A DNA stretch of 64,000 nt. Origin: Xestospongia bergquistia (lineage: Eukaryota; Porifera; Demospongiae; Haplosclerida; Petrosiidae). A program made the translations under genes and the position numbers. Shown here piece by piece: positions 45,287 through 56,412 of the stretch; position 1 is the stretch's first letter; each line of letters opens with the position of its first letter. The stretch covers positions 9,219,849 to 9,283,848 of the forward strand of contig OZ014412.1 of NCBI GenBank assembly GCA_963965975.1. Direction: 5' to 3'. Under the pieces are notes generated by a model. That model was not told the DNA's origin. It made no database searches and saw nothing but the letters and a program-made list of their open reading frames with translations.

Positions 45287-48200
45287 TTAGTTTATGATGA
45301 AGGCTATCAGTGACAAGACAAGTAAAGCAAACACTCCAACTACAAGAGATCCTGCTCCACTTGGTGGCATGAATGAGTCAGGACACTCCAATGTTTTATT
45401 GGGTTCTTTGTATGGACAATTGATGGAAGGAATTTTACCATATGTATAGTTATATAATTGCTAAAGTATATAAGATATATATGAATAAAATTAAGTAGAG
45501 TTAATACACTCCATATTTGCACTTATCATCAATTGAGAACTAGTGGTCAATATAAGAAACTATTCTCTCATATTAACAATATTGCTACTAACAAAGAATT
45601 TCTGTTGGTCATTATAGATATAGTAAAATTTACATGCTAATTGAACTTTAAAATAGATCTCTCATTTACCCCATTGCCATATATATCTGATGTAAAATTA
45701 CACCAAGAAAGCTGGTCTGAGTTTAAAAGTGATGATTCTAAACCATTGATCTGACTAGGAGTCCAGTCAAGTCTGTTGAAAGTCTCATTTACTGTTCGAT
45801 GATTGATTCCTCTTTGAGACAAAGAAGCAAAGTATCCTTGTAGAGCTGGTCTATATATATTAAAATGATAATTATACAATATTGTAGGTTATCTTACGGA
45901 ACATCGTTTATAACAAATGAAGTAAAGCTTCGAGGACCAGGTTTACTACGACACTCTGAGATATTACTACGTGGATAGTAGATTGGAAATGATAAACACA
46001 TTTCTTCTCTAGTACTCTCTCCTCCCTATATATTGATATAAAGTGCTAAAGTGTCAAAAACCAAATACTCTAAGCAAAACTTACCAAAGAGACTCCAGTA
46101 CGAGCCCTACTATCATAGGTACAAACAACTATTAGCATATCACCCTGTTAAAGAAGGAAGTTAGGATTTATCTACAGTTTTAGAATTACAGCTAACAAAG
46201 AATGATATACTAACAAGCATGTGATTACAATCACTTACTGGTTTGACAATCACTTCATCAATGTGAACAGTCTGTTGGAAATTAAAGTCATAGTGAAGGT
46301 TTTTATCAATTGGTTTCAACTCTTCAATCTGTTTTCCATCACGGCATTGTTCAGTGCGTCTTAAATGTAAAAGTTCAATTTTTGTACCTATAAACATACT
46401 AACAATAACTACCAAAAACAACTACCACACAATGAGAATATTCAAGGTAGTAATTTTTATGATTTGCTTCTGAAAATGTAACCAACAAAAACATTTTTTG
46501 GTTTTTTTTTTTAATCGTGTCAACATGATTATCACAGATTACTATCTGGACTTAGTTATTAACATGTCGTTAAACCAAAAAAGTCTACTTATGCACAAAA
46601 AGATGAATGCTGATGCATTATATGCACTCAAATGTAAAAATGAGATTACAAAACTAAAAGAAAAGTTAACAATTTACTGAAAACAACATATTTAAATTAT
46701 TAATAAGCACCACTTAATATACTAATTAATGCGTAAAACTTGAATATATATTAAGAAAAGAGTACCACAACAAAGAAAGAACCTACCAGAAACAAATGAT
46801 TAACTAAACCAAAAATACAATATTAATGTATGTACTTTATTAAATCAATTAACTGTTGGGCTTGAGCCCTTACAATGACCACAGATGGTAAATTCTAAAT
46901 AAAAATAGTTTCTCTATTATAATATACACTATATCATTAATAGTAAAGTATAGTCTAGTATTAATGATATGATAAGGGAAAGTAGTTCTTCCTGTTGAGT
47001 AATACAAGTATAAAATATATTCTTATCTTAACTAAATATAATTAGCATTGTTAGTAAATTCATGTAATACTTACCCAGTAGATGAGTATGTAAAATGTTG
47101 GCAAATATGTGTATGCCTTCTGGAGGAAAATGCTGACAAAGAAGAAAAATAACAAAATTTGTAATAGACAGTCTACAAAATTGGTATTTGTATATTAATT
47201 GAATATGAATCCATTACAGAGAATATTATTTAAAGTTAGTTCTAGATGGTTAGATCCAGAATAGTTTTTTGATTAACTAGAAGAATTAACACAAACAAAC
47301 AACATTCAAGGACATAGAAGTAATCATTCTTATGGTTTTTTATACCTGAGTACATGATGGAGAACAATATCCATAAACAGTATAGTTCTCAGCTTTTGGA
47401 GGTATAATCATCAATGGAGACACAAAATGTCCAATATCCAATATACCAGCATCATATTTACGTGGTGTATCAATGTAATGGAATGTCATACCAGAACTAT
47501 CAACAACACCTATAAGAATGAGAGAGAGAGAGGAGGGGGAGGGAGGGAGGTAGAGAGAGATATTAGTTACTACTCCAAATTCTTATATGCACTATAATAT
47601 GATATTATTGTTAATCATATAAGATTTTATTACACAATTGTGTTCAATATTATTACATAATCATAAGATCATGAATTCATGAATTGGTGCCATTTTGCCT
47701 ACTCCCATTTCGCCTACTAATTGACGACCAGTGCCATCTTGCCTACTCATGCAAAAAGTGATGAAAATGATAGAAGTGTGTAAGAAAATAAAAAAGGTTA
47801 AAAATCATCTAATAGTATTAAGTTCCAACAAAACTATGTAAACACATATAGTTCAAATGGCAGTATGAGCAGAAATTCCTCTAATATACTCTTCTAAACT
47901 AATTTGATCAAATCTACTTTTTAGTTCTCCTATTTTATTGTCTTTTTCAACAGACTTCTTAGCTTTTTTAGGTGGCTGGGATCCTGCTTCAAGTTGAGCA
48001 ATGCTGACTTCAGTGCTTGATTGTTCTTGCTTGAAGATTTCGACGAGTTCAAACATATTGGGGTGGGCTTTCCTTGCAATTCACTTCAACTTGTTGTGCC
48101 ATCCTTCAAGGTGGTTGTTGGTCCTAGGGCTGCTGGCATCTGAGGAGAAGATGTTCCATAGTCTAGGACCAAAGTTGCCCACCAACCATGTCTCTTCAAA

Positions 48201-51000
48201 GTAGGTCACAAGCTCGTCCATTTTTCAACATTTGGAACTTGCATCTTGATACCATGCAAAGCAAAGCGAACAAATCGTTGAGGCACAAATGTTAGAGCAA
48301 CTGTCTTCCTAACAAATTTGCTCACATCAGGATTTTGTCTGTAAGCTTATTGCAGACCAAGGGTGGCTATTTTTCTATTTAAAGCTTGTGCTAAATGAAA
48401 AAAGCACCCTTTAACCTCTGTAGTTGGAAATGTCAACTCTACTGCTTGAATTATAGCTAGTTCAAAGTCAGTGAGGACTTCTGCTGGGGCAAGTGTGTAG
48501 CCTAGGTCTTCTGATTTTTACTTGATAATCTCAAGGGCTCTCAGATAAACCACACGAGATTTTCCTGGTAGCAAACAATAAACCAAAGGGAACTGCCTAG
48601 TGCCTACCATACCCTTAGGTAACACCCTTTTTATGTGAAACTCACATCAAAACCATCATGTATTTATGGTATTCCATGAATTGTATAGCATTTTGCATGA
48701 GTAGGCAAAATGGCACTGGTTGTCAATTAGTAGGCGAAATGGGAGTAGGCGAAATGGGACTAACCCGAATTCATGATGATCATCAAATAATCATGTGAGA
48801 TAAACTCAGATATTACATGTGAGATATAAATCATGTGAGTTACTATGACATAGGTAAGTCATGAGAGACAGGAAGTCATACTATAATCTAATAATAACTC
48901 TCACCTGACACTCTATGTGGGTTATCATAATGCATTTGAATAGCAGCATAGCGATATTCATTACCTCCAATAGGGTAGGCAATATTACGTGGATAGACGA
49001 AGTCCTAAAACAAATTAATGAGATGTATATTGTTAGATAAAGTCTGATACCTGATTTTCTGTCAAACTATAACAACATTTTGTTATACATAATTATTCAA
49101 AAATATAATTATATGATTCTACTTGATTCCTCAATTTCCATGTGAATCTAAATGCTGGTTTAACTCACTAAAACATTGCTGCATAATAAAAACCTACCTC
49201 ACCCCCTATAGCCCAGGCACCAATTAGTAGCCCAGAAAAACAACTTCTCAAACTTGTATCAATATTATGACACGGACCATCTGGTGCAGTAGTATTGAGT
49301 TCATCACAGAGATAGATTAACATGTGATGAACATATGCTTCATTTCCTTCATCAACAAGTGGTGACGCCTGAAGTACAATGAGAAATACATGAAAAAATA
49401 GCTGACAACATTTAATTTGGAACTATGGTATTATTAACAGTAGTTATTATAAAAACACTGGTAACTGCCTACAGACTGCATTTATCCTCCTCTGGCTAAA
49501 ATTGGTTGGGTTTAATCCATGGCTTTATATATGCGTAAGTTCATGATGACAAGTTAAGCCTATATTAACACTAGTTATTATGTCATGACAATTTATGATA
49601 GTAATGATTTAGCAGCAAAGATGAATGCTGATTTTAGACCTTGATTATGTATCGCTCCCTATCCTGAACGAATTGTGGGAGCTTAAATCCAGCACACCAG
49701 TAGGTAGTATCCACACTAGGAATAGTCACCTAAATAATAAATTGATAGAATAAAGTCTGTATATCTGGATACATTTCAAATATTTATATACTTATGTATG
49801 AGATGTTAGCAATCTTTAGATCTTAGGTACTTAAAGAAGCACATGACCACACAATTATATGTACCTGGTCTACAGCAAGAGTAAAGGATTGAGTTCCTGG
49901 TGGATCACTAGGTGGATTTAGTAGACCTCCAAGTAAGTTAACACTTCTTGATCCTTTATAATCATGAGCAGTAAATGTTCCTTCAGCTCCATTAGGAGGA
50001 TCTTCTTCTTTAAAGCTCCACACAATACGAGATGTACCAGTCTATTATAAACAGTGGGAAAAGCTAACATGACAAGGGATACTATTACAACAACACAGTA
50101 CATTACTAATGTAACTGAACCGTAAAATACAAATAGCAAAACATTGAATTCCAACCACATAACTGAATTGTTACTTGTTACATTATGCTGACAAATAAAA
50201 AGATAATATTTGGAAACATACACACCTATCTTACTAGAAATTACTCATTATTCTTGTAAATGATTTCTAATGCAAGTCGTGGTCAATTTCTTCTTTCTTT
50301 ATATGGCTTGTCTGCTTTAATTAATTATATTAATTAATTATATTATGGATTAACAGAAAAGGATAGAAAATGTTTGATACATATACAAATTAAATAGTAT
50401 ACTATATATATATTTAAGCTATAGTTAATTTGCATTATTAAAATATACATTAACTACACTCACTTTATCAATATTTAGATCAGTGTTATTTGGATCACAT
50501 GAAGTGTAGTTTCTAGTAAATTCAAGTGTAGTGTGGCCATTACTCTCTTCAGAATTAGTCAGTATCCAGTCTTGACTTTCATCAATTGGAGGAGTTGAAC
50601 GTTGGGCAGCAAAACGATCCTATAACATAAAACAATTATGATAATTACTTGATACACTAATAAATAATTATCATTAATGCTTTATTTATTACAAAATCCA
50701 TTTGTCTATATGAATGATTCAACTTACATTAAAGTAACCACGACCATCTTGTACCCATCCAATCACCACATCAGATCCAGGCATTTGTCCATTAGGAGAG
50801 AGACCAAAACCAACCCAACCTGTAGTCCGAACTCTAACTGCAAAAGAAATGTTCTGCAGTTGTGGGTTGTAGGTCCAGTAGAGAGTATATCTCTCATGGA
50901 GTGTCAAGTTAAACTGATACTTATCAGACAAGTCATGATCAGACATGGAAGATGGAACAATGAAAAGAAGGACAGCCAAATAAAACAACCAGGTAGCCAT
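45287..51000 (-). CDS. MOXD1/DBH-like copper monooxygenase, copy B
   Basis: 13 exons (minus): 50728-51000, 50464-50619, 49865-50041, 49640-49729, 49198-49368, 48905-49004, 47346-47509, 47075-47132, 46239-46387, 46085-46144, 45898-46025, 45670-45850, 45287-45460; 1881 nt, 626 aa. All splice sites, the signal peptide, the DOMON domain and the six copper ligands are kept. Few residue changes from copy A (e.g. PSSM for PSCL in the signal peptide, HYIDTPRK for YYIDTPRQ, ANILHTH for ANTLHTH). The intron between exons 6 and 7 is enlarged by a 1.1-kb MULE. A hAT element begins 2 bp upstream of the ATG and has displaced the TATA-containing promoter seen in copies A and C, so expression is doubtful although the coding frame is intact. 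Confidence 0.9.
47682..48766 (-). mobile_element. Non-autonomous Mutator-like element (MULE)
   Basis: 1085 bp flanked by a perfect 9-bp target duplication GAATTCATG (47673-47681 and 48767-48775); 9 bp is typical for MULEs. Copy A has a single GAATTCATG here (empty site). Inverted ends of ~75 bp carry repeated CCCATTTCGCCTACT and GCCATTTTGCCTACT blocks. Minus-strand remains of a MULE transposase: LTDFELAIIQA (with the catalytic-type Asp), VKGCFFHLAQAL, FVPQRFV and RTNNHLEGWHNKLK. At least two in-frame stops (after ATLGLQ and after HNKLK) and missing N-terminal parts make it inactive. Confidence 0.9.
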
Positions 51001-51002
51001 GA

Positions 51003-53640
51003 CCAGGGGCGGATCCAGAGCTAAAGGTCAATTAATTCTTCTACAATGTTATTTTCATTAGATTAATAAAAATTTTACATAAGTGTTAACCTTCGCTGGT
51101 TCATTAAACTAAATTTATCTATAACCTTATCATAGTCAATATTTCTGGAAAGTTCACTTTCAATTGATAAGATCGAAATATTATTTAGACGATCTTCTGC
51201 CATAGTCGATCTAAGGTAACTCTTGACACGATTTAAATTTGAAAAAGATCGTTCTGCAGTAGCACTAGTAACAGGTATTGTTACGGAAGCAGAAATCAAG
51301 TTATAAAGGTCAGGGAAAGCTGCTTGCATTGAACTTAGCATAACCAAGAACTCCTCTGTGGTTGTGGCAGGATGATGAGAAGCTGTACTGAGCATGTTCT
51401 TGGCCACAGCAATTTGTGGAGCCAATTTAGATAAATCTATGCGACACTCAATAGCTAATGGCTTGATGACTTCCATATCCAAGAACTTTTCACTTTGAGG
51501 AGCACAAGCAGCTACAGCCAAAATGATACTCCTGTTATCATCAAAACGGTGCTTAAGCTCAGCAAGAATATGGTCAATGATGGAAAAATACAGATGTGAA
51601 AATACAGCAGGGCTACTGCTTGATCTTATAGTGAGAGGAGCAAGAATAAGAGCATCTTGTAAACGTGTCGGAATTACTTGGTTTCGTTGTGGTCATTCAA
51701 TGGGAATTTCCCAGTTAAGGGTGTTTCTTTATGCATTGTGCCAAATCTGATTAAAATACTCAAGGGAACGCCTCTCAGTTAAGGTTTTTGAGACAGAGTC
51801 AACAAGATCTATTGCTTTTGCCAAATCAAGGTTTTTACTTTGCAATGTATCAGAAAGCAATTTGGTGATTCCTAGAATATCTTCAAACACCCACAGAAGC
51901 AAAACAAAGGAGAAAGTACGTAGTTGAGTAAGTAGACCAGTACATTCTGCTTTCTCACAACCATCTTTGGATTGAATACAAATCATTTCTAATGCTTTAA
52001 GAAGTGAGCCAAAGCGTTCCTTGTACAGTCTAACAGCAGAATATCTGCAAACCCATCTCGTATCACTCAATTTGGGAATCTCCATCACTGTCAAACCTCT
52101 CTCTTTTTGAGCATCAATAAATTTGCTATGCCTCAGTGAAGAGACATTAATGAAACGATAAACAGCTTCCATTAAACCAAAGAAGTCCTTCACTTTTTCA
52201 ATCCTAGAAGCTGTGCTGACTACAACCAAGTTAATACGATGAGCATAGCAGTGAACGTAAATACAACCTCTACCAACAACATCACGAATCTTCTTCTGAA
52301 CACCCCTACTCTGACCACTCATAACGGACGCTCCGTCATAACATTGTGCTATACATTTCTTAATGTCTATGCCTAACCTTTCAACTCCATCCATAATCTT
52401 CTGAGCTAGAGAAGAGGCATCTAATTCATGACAATCTGTAAAGCCAACAAATCTCTCCTTCACAGTGTGATCCTGAGGATGAACATATCGTAAACATAAA
52501 GAGAGTTGCTCCATTCGTGAAATGTCACGAGATTCATCAGCAATAATGGAAAAATGTCTTGACTGATTCAATTCAGCCACGATCTGTTCTAGAATAACAT
52601 CTGAAGCAGACTTCAAAAGATCATTTTGAATAGTACTAGTCTTCGAGGTATATTTCGCATTTCGAGGAGTCTCTTTTATACGTTTCTTTAAAATGCTACT
52701 TTCAGATGCAACCAGCTCTAGAATTTCAAGGAAGTTTCCTTTGTTCATTGATGTTTCATGTTCTCGATGACCTCTAAGTCCTATGTCTTGCCTAGCACAC
52801 AATACAGCAACTTTTGATATAGATTTCAGGAAATCTCTGTTCTCTTGAATGGTTTTGGCTCTTGTGCTACTAAGCATATCACCAATTGTACCATGAGCTT
52901 TTGCCTGCTTGTATCCAGCCCAAGCTACCATACTATGCTTGTGGGCATCAGAAGTGGCATGTTTCTTCAACTTGTAGCCAATTTTCTTTCAGTCTCTTAA
53001 ACCTTTCTCTGTGAATGTACTTTCAGCTTTATGAGATGGAGATGGAAATAACCGGCACGGAAAACAAAAAATGGCATCTCTTTGCACTGAGTACTCGAGG
53101 AATGGATAGTCATTATACCAACTTGAATTGAAACTTCGAAATTGGTCCTTTTGCTGTGTTCGAGAACTGGACTGTCACCTTTTTCGTGGGCTAAATCAGG
53201 AGGCCTAGTACTAGTAGGTTGTGTAACAGGAGTGACTGGACTGCAGGTAAGTGTACTAGCATTCATTTCTGATGTCGATGTGTCACTGTCAGCTACTGTT
53301 TATGAAATGTTCGAGGAACAATCAGCCATCTAGTAACAAAATTGATGAATGAGAGGCATTATATATATTCAAACTGAACTCACATTAAGGTCCTGCTCCT
53401 CCTCTGCCCGCGGCCCAGGGCCTAAAGGTATCTCATAACTCTCATCATCTGATTCCGAACTACTATTGGCAGTAGTAAAAGGTGTGCTTGTACGAAGACG
53501 TTTTCTTTTAGTATCAGCATCATTTTGATTACAATTGTTAACAAAAATCAATATATTGAGTGGAATATTATGTTTAATTAAAATACTAAAAATTTCAAAA
53601 CCATTATTTCCCAAATTTTAAAGTAATAATGTAAACGACA
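51003..53640 (-). mobile_element. Decayed hAT transposon (DUF4371/ZMYM-type transposase)
   Basis: One end is CAGGGGCGGATCCAG at 51003, a recognised hAT terminus. Minus-strand transposase parts, from N to C: a short exon with a GTGAGT donor (ending ~53385), an acceptor and ATG near 53330, a TTF-type zinc-finger region (SSWYNDYPFLEY, RDAIFCFPCRLF), the DUF4371/RNase H-like domain (52970-51729: SIIADESRDIS, CYDGASVMSG, VHCYAHRINLV, LSDTRWVCRY) and the hAT dimerisation region (51521-51075: TSATAERSFSNLNRVKSYLRS). Broken by a TGA near 52990 (a Trp position), a frameshift near 53140, a TAA after the N-terminal ATG and two stops at about 51675-51730. The opposite terminus is not found; the element ends where the inverted duplication begins (~53700). 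Inactive. Confidence 0.88.
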
Positions 53641-53699
53641 AGAAAACATTTAGAAATACATAATCTCAGAGTTCTGTTTCTCCTCTTATCTCTTCATTT

Positions 53700-54446
53700 C
53701 CATTAATTGTAATTACATGTTTTAATACTATATATATGTACTTGATAAATATAGTAATGATAATGATAAAAGCATATGACATACTTGAGTATATAAACAT
53801 CAAATATAAATGTTATTATCAATGAACAGACAAAGTAACAACTACTAACTGATGATAACTCCTTGTATTTGTCAACCTCTTCTGTTATCATCATCATATG
53901 TTCATTGAATGGTATCAATATGATATAAGACAAGACCGGCACTAATGGTTAAGCTAGTATAAAGGTCAGAATGATACCAGTATCATCTTCTAATACAAGT
54001 GGTTTAAATATATCATAAAACCAATTCAAAGTAATATCCACATTATGTAATGATACCAATACATGAGATGACAAAGCCTTGATATGATCTGATGACACAG
54101 TCAGATTAAAGAGTCTTTTCATAAACATTAATTAAACCATTATATTAAATATACAGCCTTTCCCAGCAATTTTCATATCATTAGCTAGACATGTACAAGT
54201 GTAGTCAAGAGAACAGACAAAACAAAGAGAAAGGACTCCAGCAGCTGTTTGCATACATACAACTACTTTCTAATTAATATCAAATATGTACTTAATGTAC
54301 TACCATACATTAACTACATATCTAGCATATAGCCATATATGGAATAAAATTTCATAATTAGAATCCATGTTATGGAATGTACATAGTGTTTAAAAGAATT
54401 AGTTTAGACAAGTAATAAATTAATATAAGGAAACCAATACAACATG
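53700..54446 (-). repeat. Inverted duplication, left arm
   Basis: Reverse complement of 62157-62903 with few mismatches over ~747 bp. The last 240 bp (53703-53942) are identical to their partner. It encloses, with its partner, a 7.7-kb segment holding monooxygenase copy C. No convincing gene; the identical 79-codon frame in both arms is explained by the duplication. Confidence 0.88.
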
Positions 54447-54498
54447 CTTATTTACTACTAGTGAGTCACTAGTAGTAAATAAGCATGTTGTATTGGTT
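54432..54498. repeat. 67-bp perfect palindrome with a 1-bp centre
   Basis: Arms 54432-54464 and 54466-54498 are exact reverse complements around a single G at 54465 (centre CTAGTGAGTCACTAG). The outer 15 bp of the left arm belong to the inverted duplication; the rest has no counterpart at 62150. Confidence 0.97.
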
Positions 54499-54573
54499 AC
54501 CACTTGTTAAACTTAATAAAATAGCACAAATAACTACTTAAAAAAATTTCGCACATGTAGCATTTCAATCAGT

Positions 54574-55134
54574 TCAGTTTATGATGAAGGCTATCAGGGA
54601 CAAGACAAGTGAAGCAAACACTTCAACTATAAGAGATCCTGCTCCACTTGGTGAGAATGAGTCAGGACACTCCAATGTTTTATTGGGTTCATTGTATGGA
54701 CAATTGATGGAAGGAATTTTACCACTTGTTAAGTTATATAATTGCTAAAGTATATAAGATATATATGAATAAAAGTAAGTAGAATTATATAAGCTCCATA
54801 TTTGCACTTATCATCAATTAAGAATTAGTGCTTAATTTAAGAAACTATTCTCTCATATAAGCAATGTTGCTACTAATGAAGAATTTTTGTTGGTTATTAT
54901 AGATATAGTAAAATTTATATGCTAAATGCTAATAGAACATATCTCTCATTTACCACATTGCCATATATATCTGATGTGAAACTACAGTAAGAAATCTGTT
55001 CTGAGTTTGGAAGTGATGATTCTAAGCCACTGATCTGATCAGGAGTCTAGTCAAGTCTGTTAAAAGTCTTAGTTACTTTTTGATGACTGATCCTTCTTTG
55101 AGGTAAAGAAGCAAAGTATCCTTGTAGAGCGTGC
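54574..55134 (-). pseudogene. Monooxygenase relic, exons 13 and 12
   Basis: Exon 13-like 54574-54744 is open and keeps the C-terminal hydrophobic segment. Exon 12-like 54954-55134 has an in-frame TAG (RLD-stop-TP, near 55050). Similarity ends abruptly near 55152, where reverse-transcriptase sequence begins. The other 11 exons are absent. Confidence 0.85.
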
Positions 55135-55152
55135 CTATATGTATAAAAATTA

Positions 55153-55627
55153 TTATTTCTCTTGGGCAAAGAGCTGCAGACTGGGCTATGGAGAAAAGGG
55201 CATCTCTGATAGAGTCATATTGGTGTATATGGTCTTTGTTGCTGCCACATTAAATTTGACGGTCACTGTAAAGGGTCACAACAGAGAACATTTTGACACC
55301 GAGCCAGCACTAGAGATACTGATGAAACTCTTGATCATGGAGGTGGAGACCTAAGGTAAAGGAAGGGACCACATTGAGCCAATCTCCTGCATGAGGGATA
55401 GAGGAAGACAGGGCAAGAGCTTACAGACGAGAGGAAGTAGTGTTTGAGAGGAGGGAGTCAAAAGTGGACTGATCAGTGGCTCTTGAAAGATGGCGTTGGT
55501 GGAGAGGGAAATCAGGTGAAGACCATTCCATCCACCAGATCAGAGAGGGCTTCGAACATGAGAGGTCAAAGGAGGCAGTGGCATCTCTGATATAGGAGGG
55601 AGGGCACGTTCTGAAGGAGAAGAAGAT
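55153..55627 (-). pseudogene. Reverse-transcriptase fragment, second copy
   Basis: The right part (about 55512-55627) matches 39779-39900 (minus strand: FFSFRTCPPSYI, then after a frameshift DLVDGMVF). The left part continues further downstream into the retroelement than the first copy. Several stops and frameshifts. Confidence 0.7.
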
Positions 55628-56151
55628 TTCACTTTGTAGCTGATCTGTCAACATTGTTGCTTGATAAAAGTACAGTAGTTACAATTATGTTATTTTAAGA
55701 CTGAGATTGGCTAAAACTAGTAGAGACTGCAGTATATATATAAGAGCACAATTATTGAAATATCAAAGAGACAAAGATAATTATATCTAAATGACATTAC
55801 ATTGAGACACTAGCTCTTGTTGGACCCTCAGGAGCTGGCAAATCTACCATCAGTTATTAGATGAGGCTACCTCAGCACTAGATACACAAACTGAACATAA
55901 TATTCAAGCCTCTCTAATGCAGGTATCTCAAGAGAGAAGCACTATCATTGTAGTTCATCAATTGTCTACCACTATCCGTGCCAACCAGATCTTGGTATTA
56001 AAAAAATGGAGAGATATGTAGATGAGGGACACATCAAGAGCTCCTGTCATTAGAAGGAGTATATGCTAATATGTGGCTACAATAACAATGGAGTCTTGAG
56101 GAAGAGGATGGACAGGGAATTGAAGAGATAAGAAGAGAAACAGAACTCTGA
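55628..56151 (+). pseudogene. ABC transporter relic, Walker A fused to Walker B
   Basis: 55628-55840 matches the relic at 40927-41140. It then runs from Walker A (GGAGCTGGCAAATCTACCATC) directly into the Walker B region (LDEATSALD part of exon 4), deleting intron 3 and the first half of exon 4. The remainder has a frameshift (AAAAAAATGG) and stops (TAG in ATATGTAG, TAA in CAATAA). Non-functional. Confidence 0.88.
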
Positions 56152-56412
56152 GATTATGTATTTCATTTTTGTCGTTTATATTATTGCTTTAAAATTGGGC
56201 ATATAATGGTTTTGAAATTTTTAATACACATAATATTCCACTCAATATAATTTATTGATTTTCATTAACAATTGTAATCAAGATGATGCTGATATTTCAA
56301 ATAAATATTAAGAAAAATAGGAAAATACAAAATACTTATCAATAAAGGACTACCATAAACTTAGCACAAATAACTACGTAAAAAAATTCACACATGAAGC
56401 ATTTCAATCAGT

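Noticed and set aside
47853..48204. Short frames on both strands inside copy B intron 6 as host genes
   Set aside because: They are remnants of the MULE transposase (minus) and its shadow (plus), bounded by the element's inverted ends and target duplications.
53703..53942. 79-codon frame identical at 53703-53942 (minus) and 62665-62904 (plus)
   Set aside because: Identity comes from the inverted DNA duplication. There is no start context, splice signal or recognisable domain.
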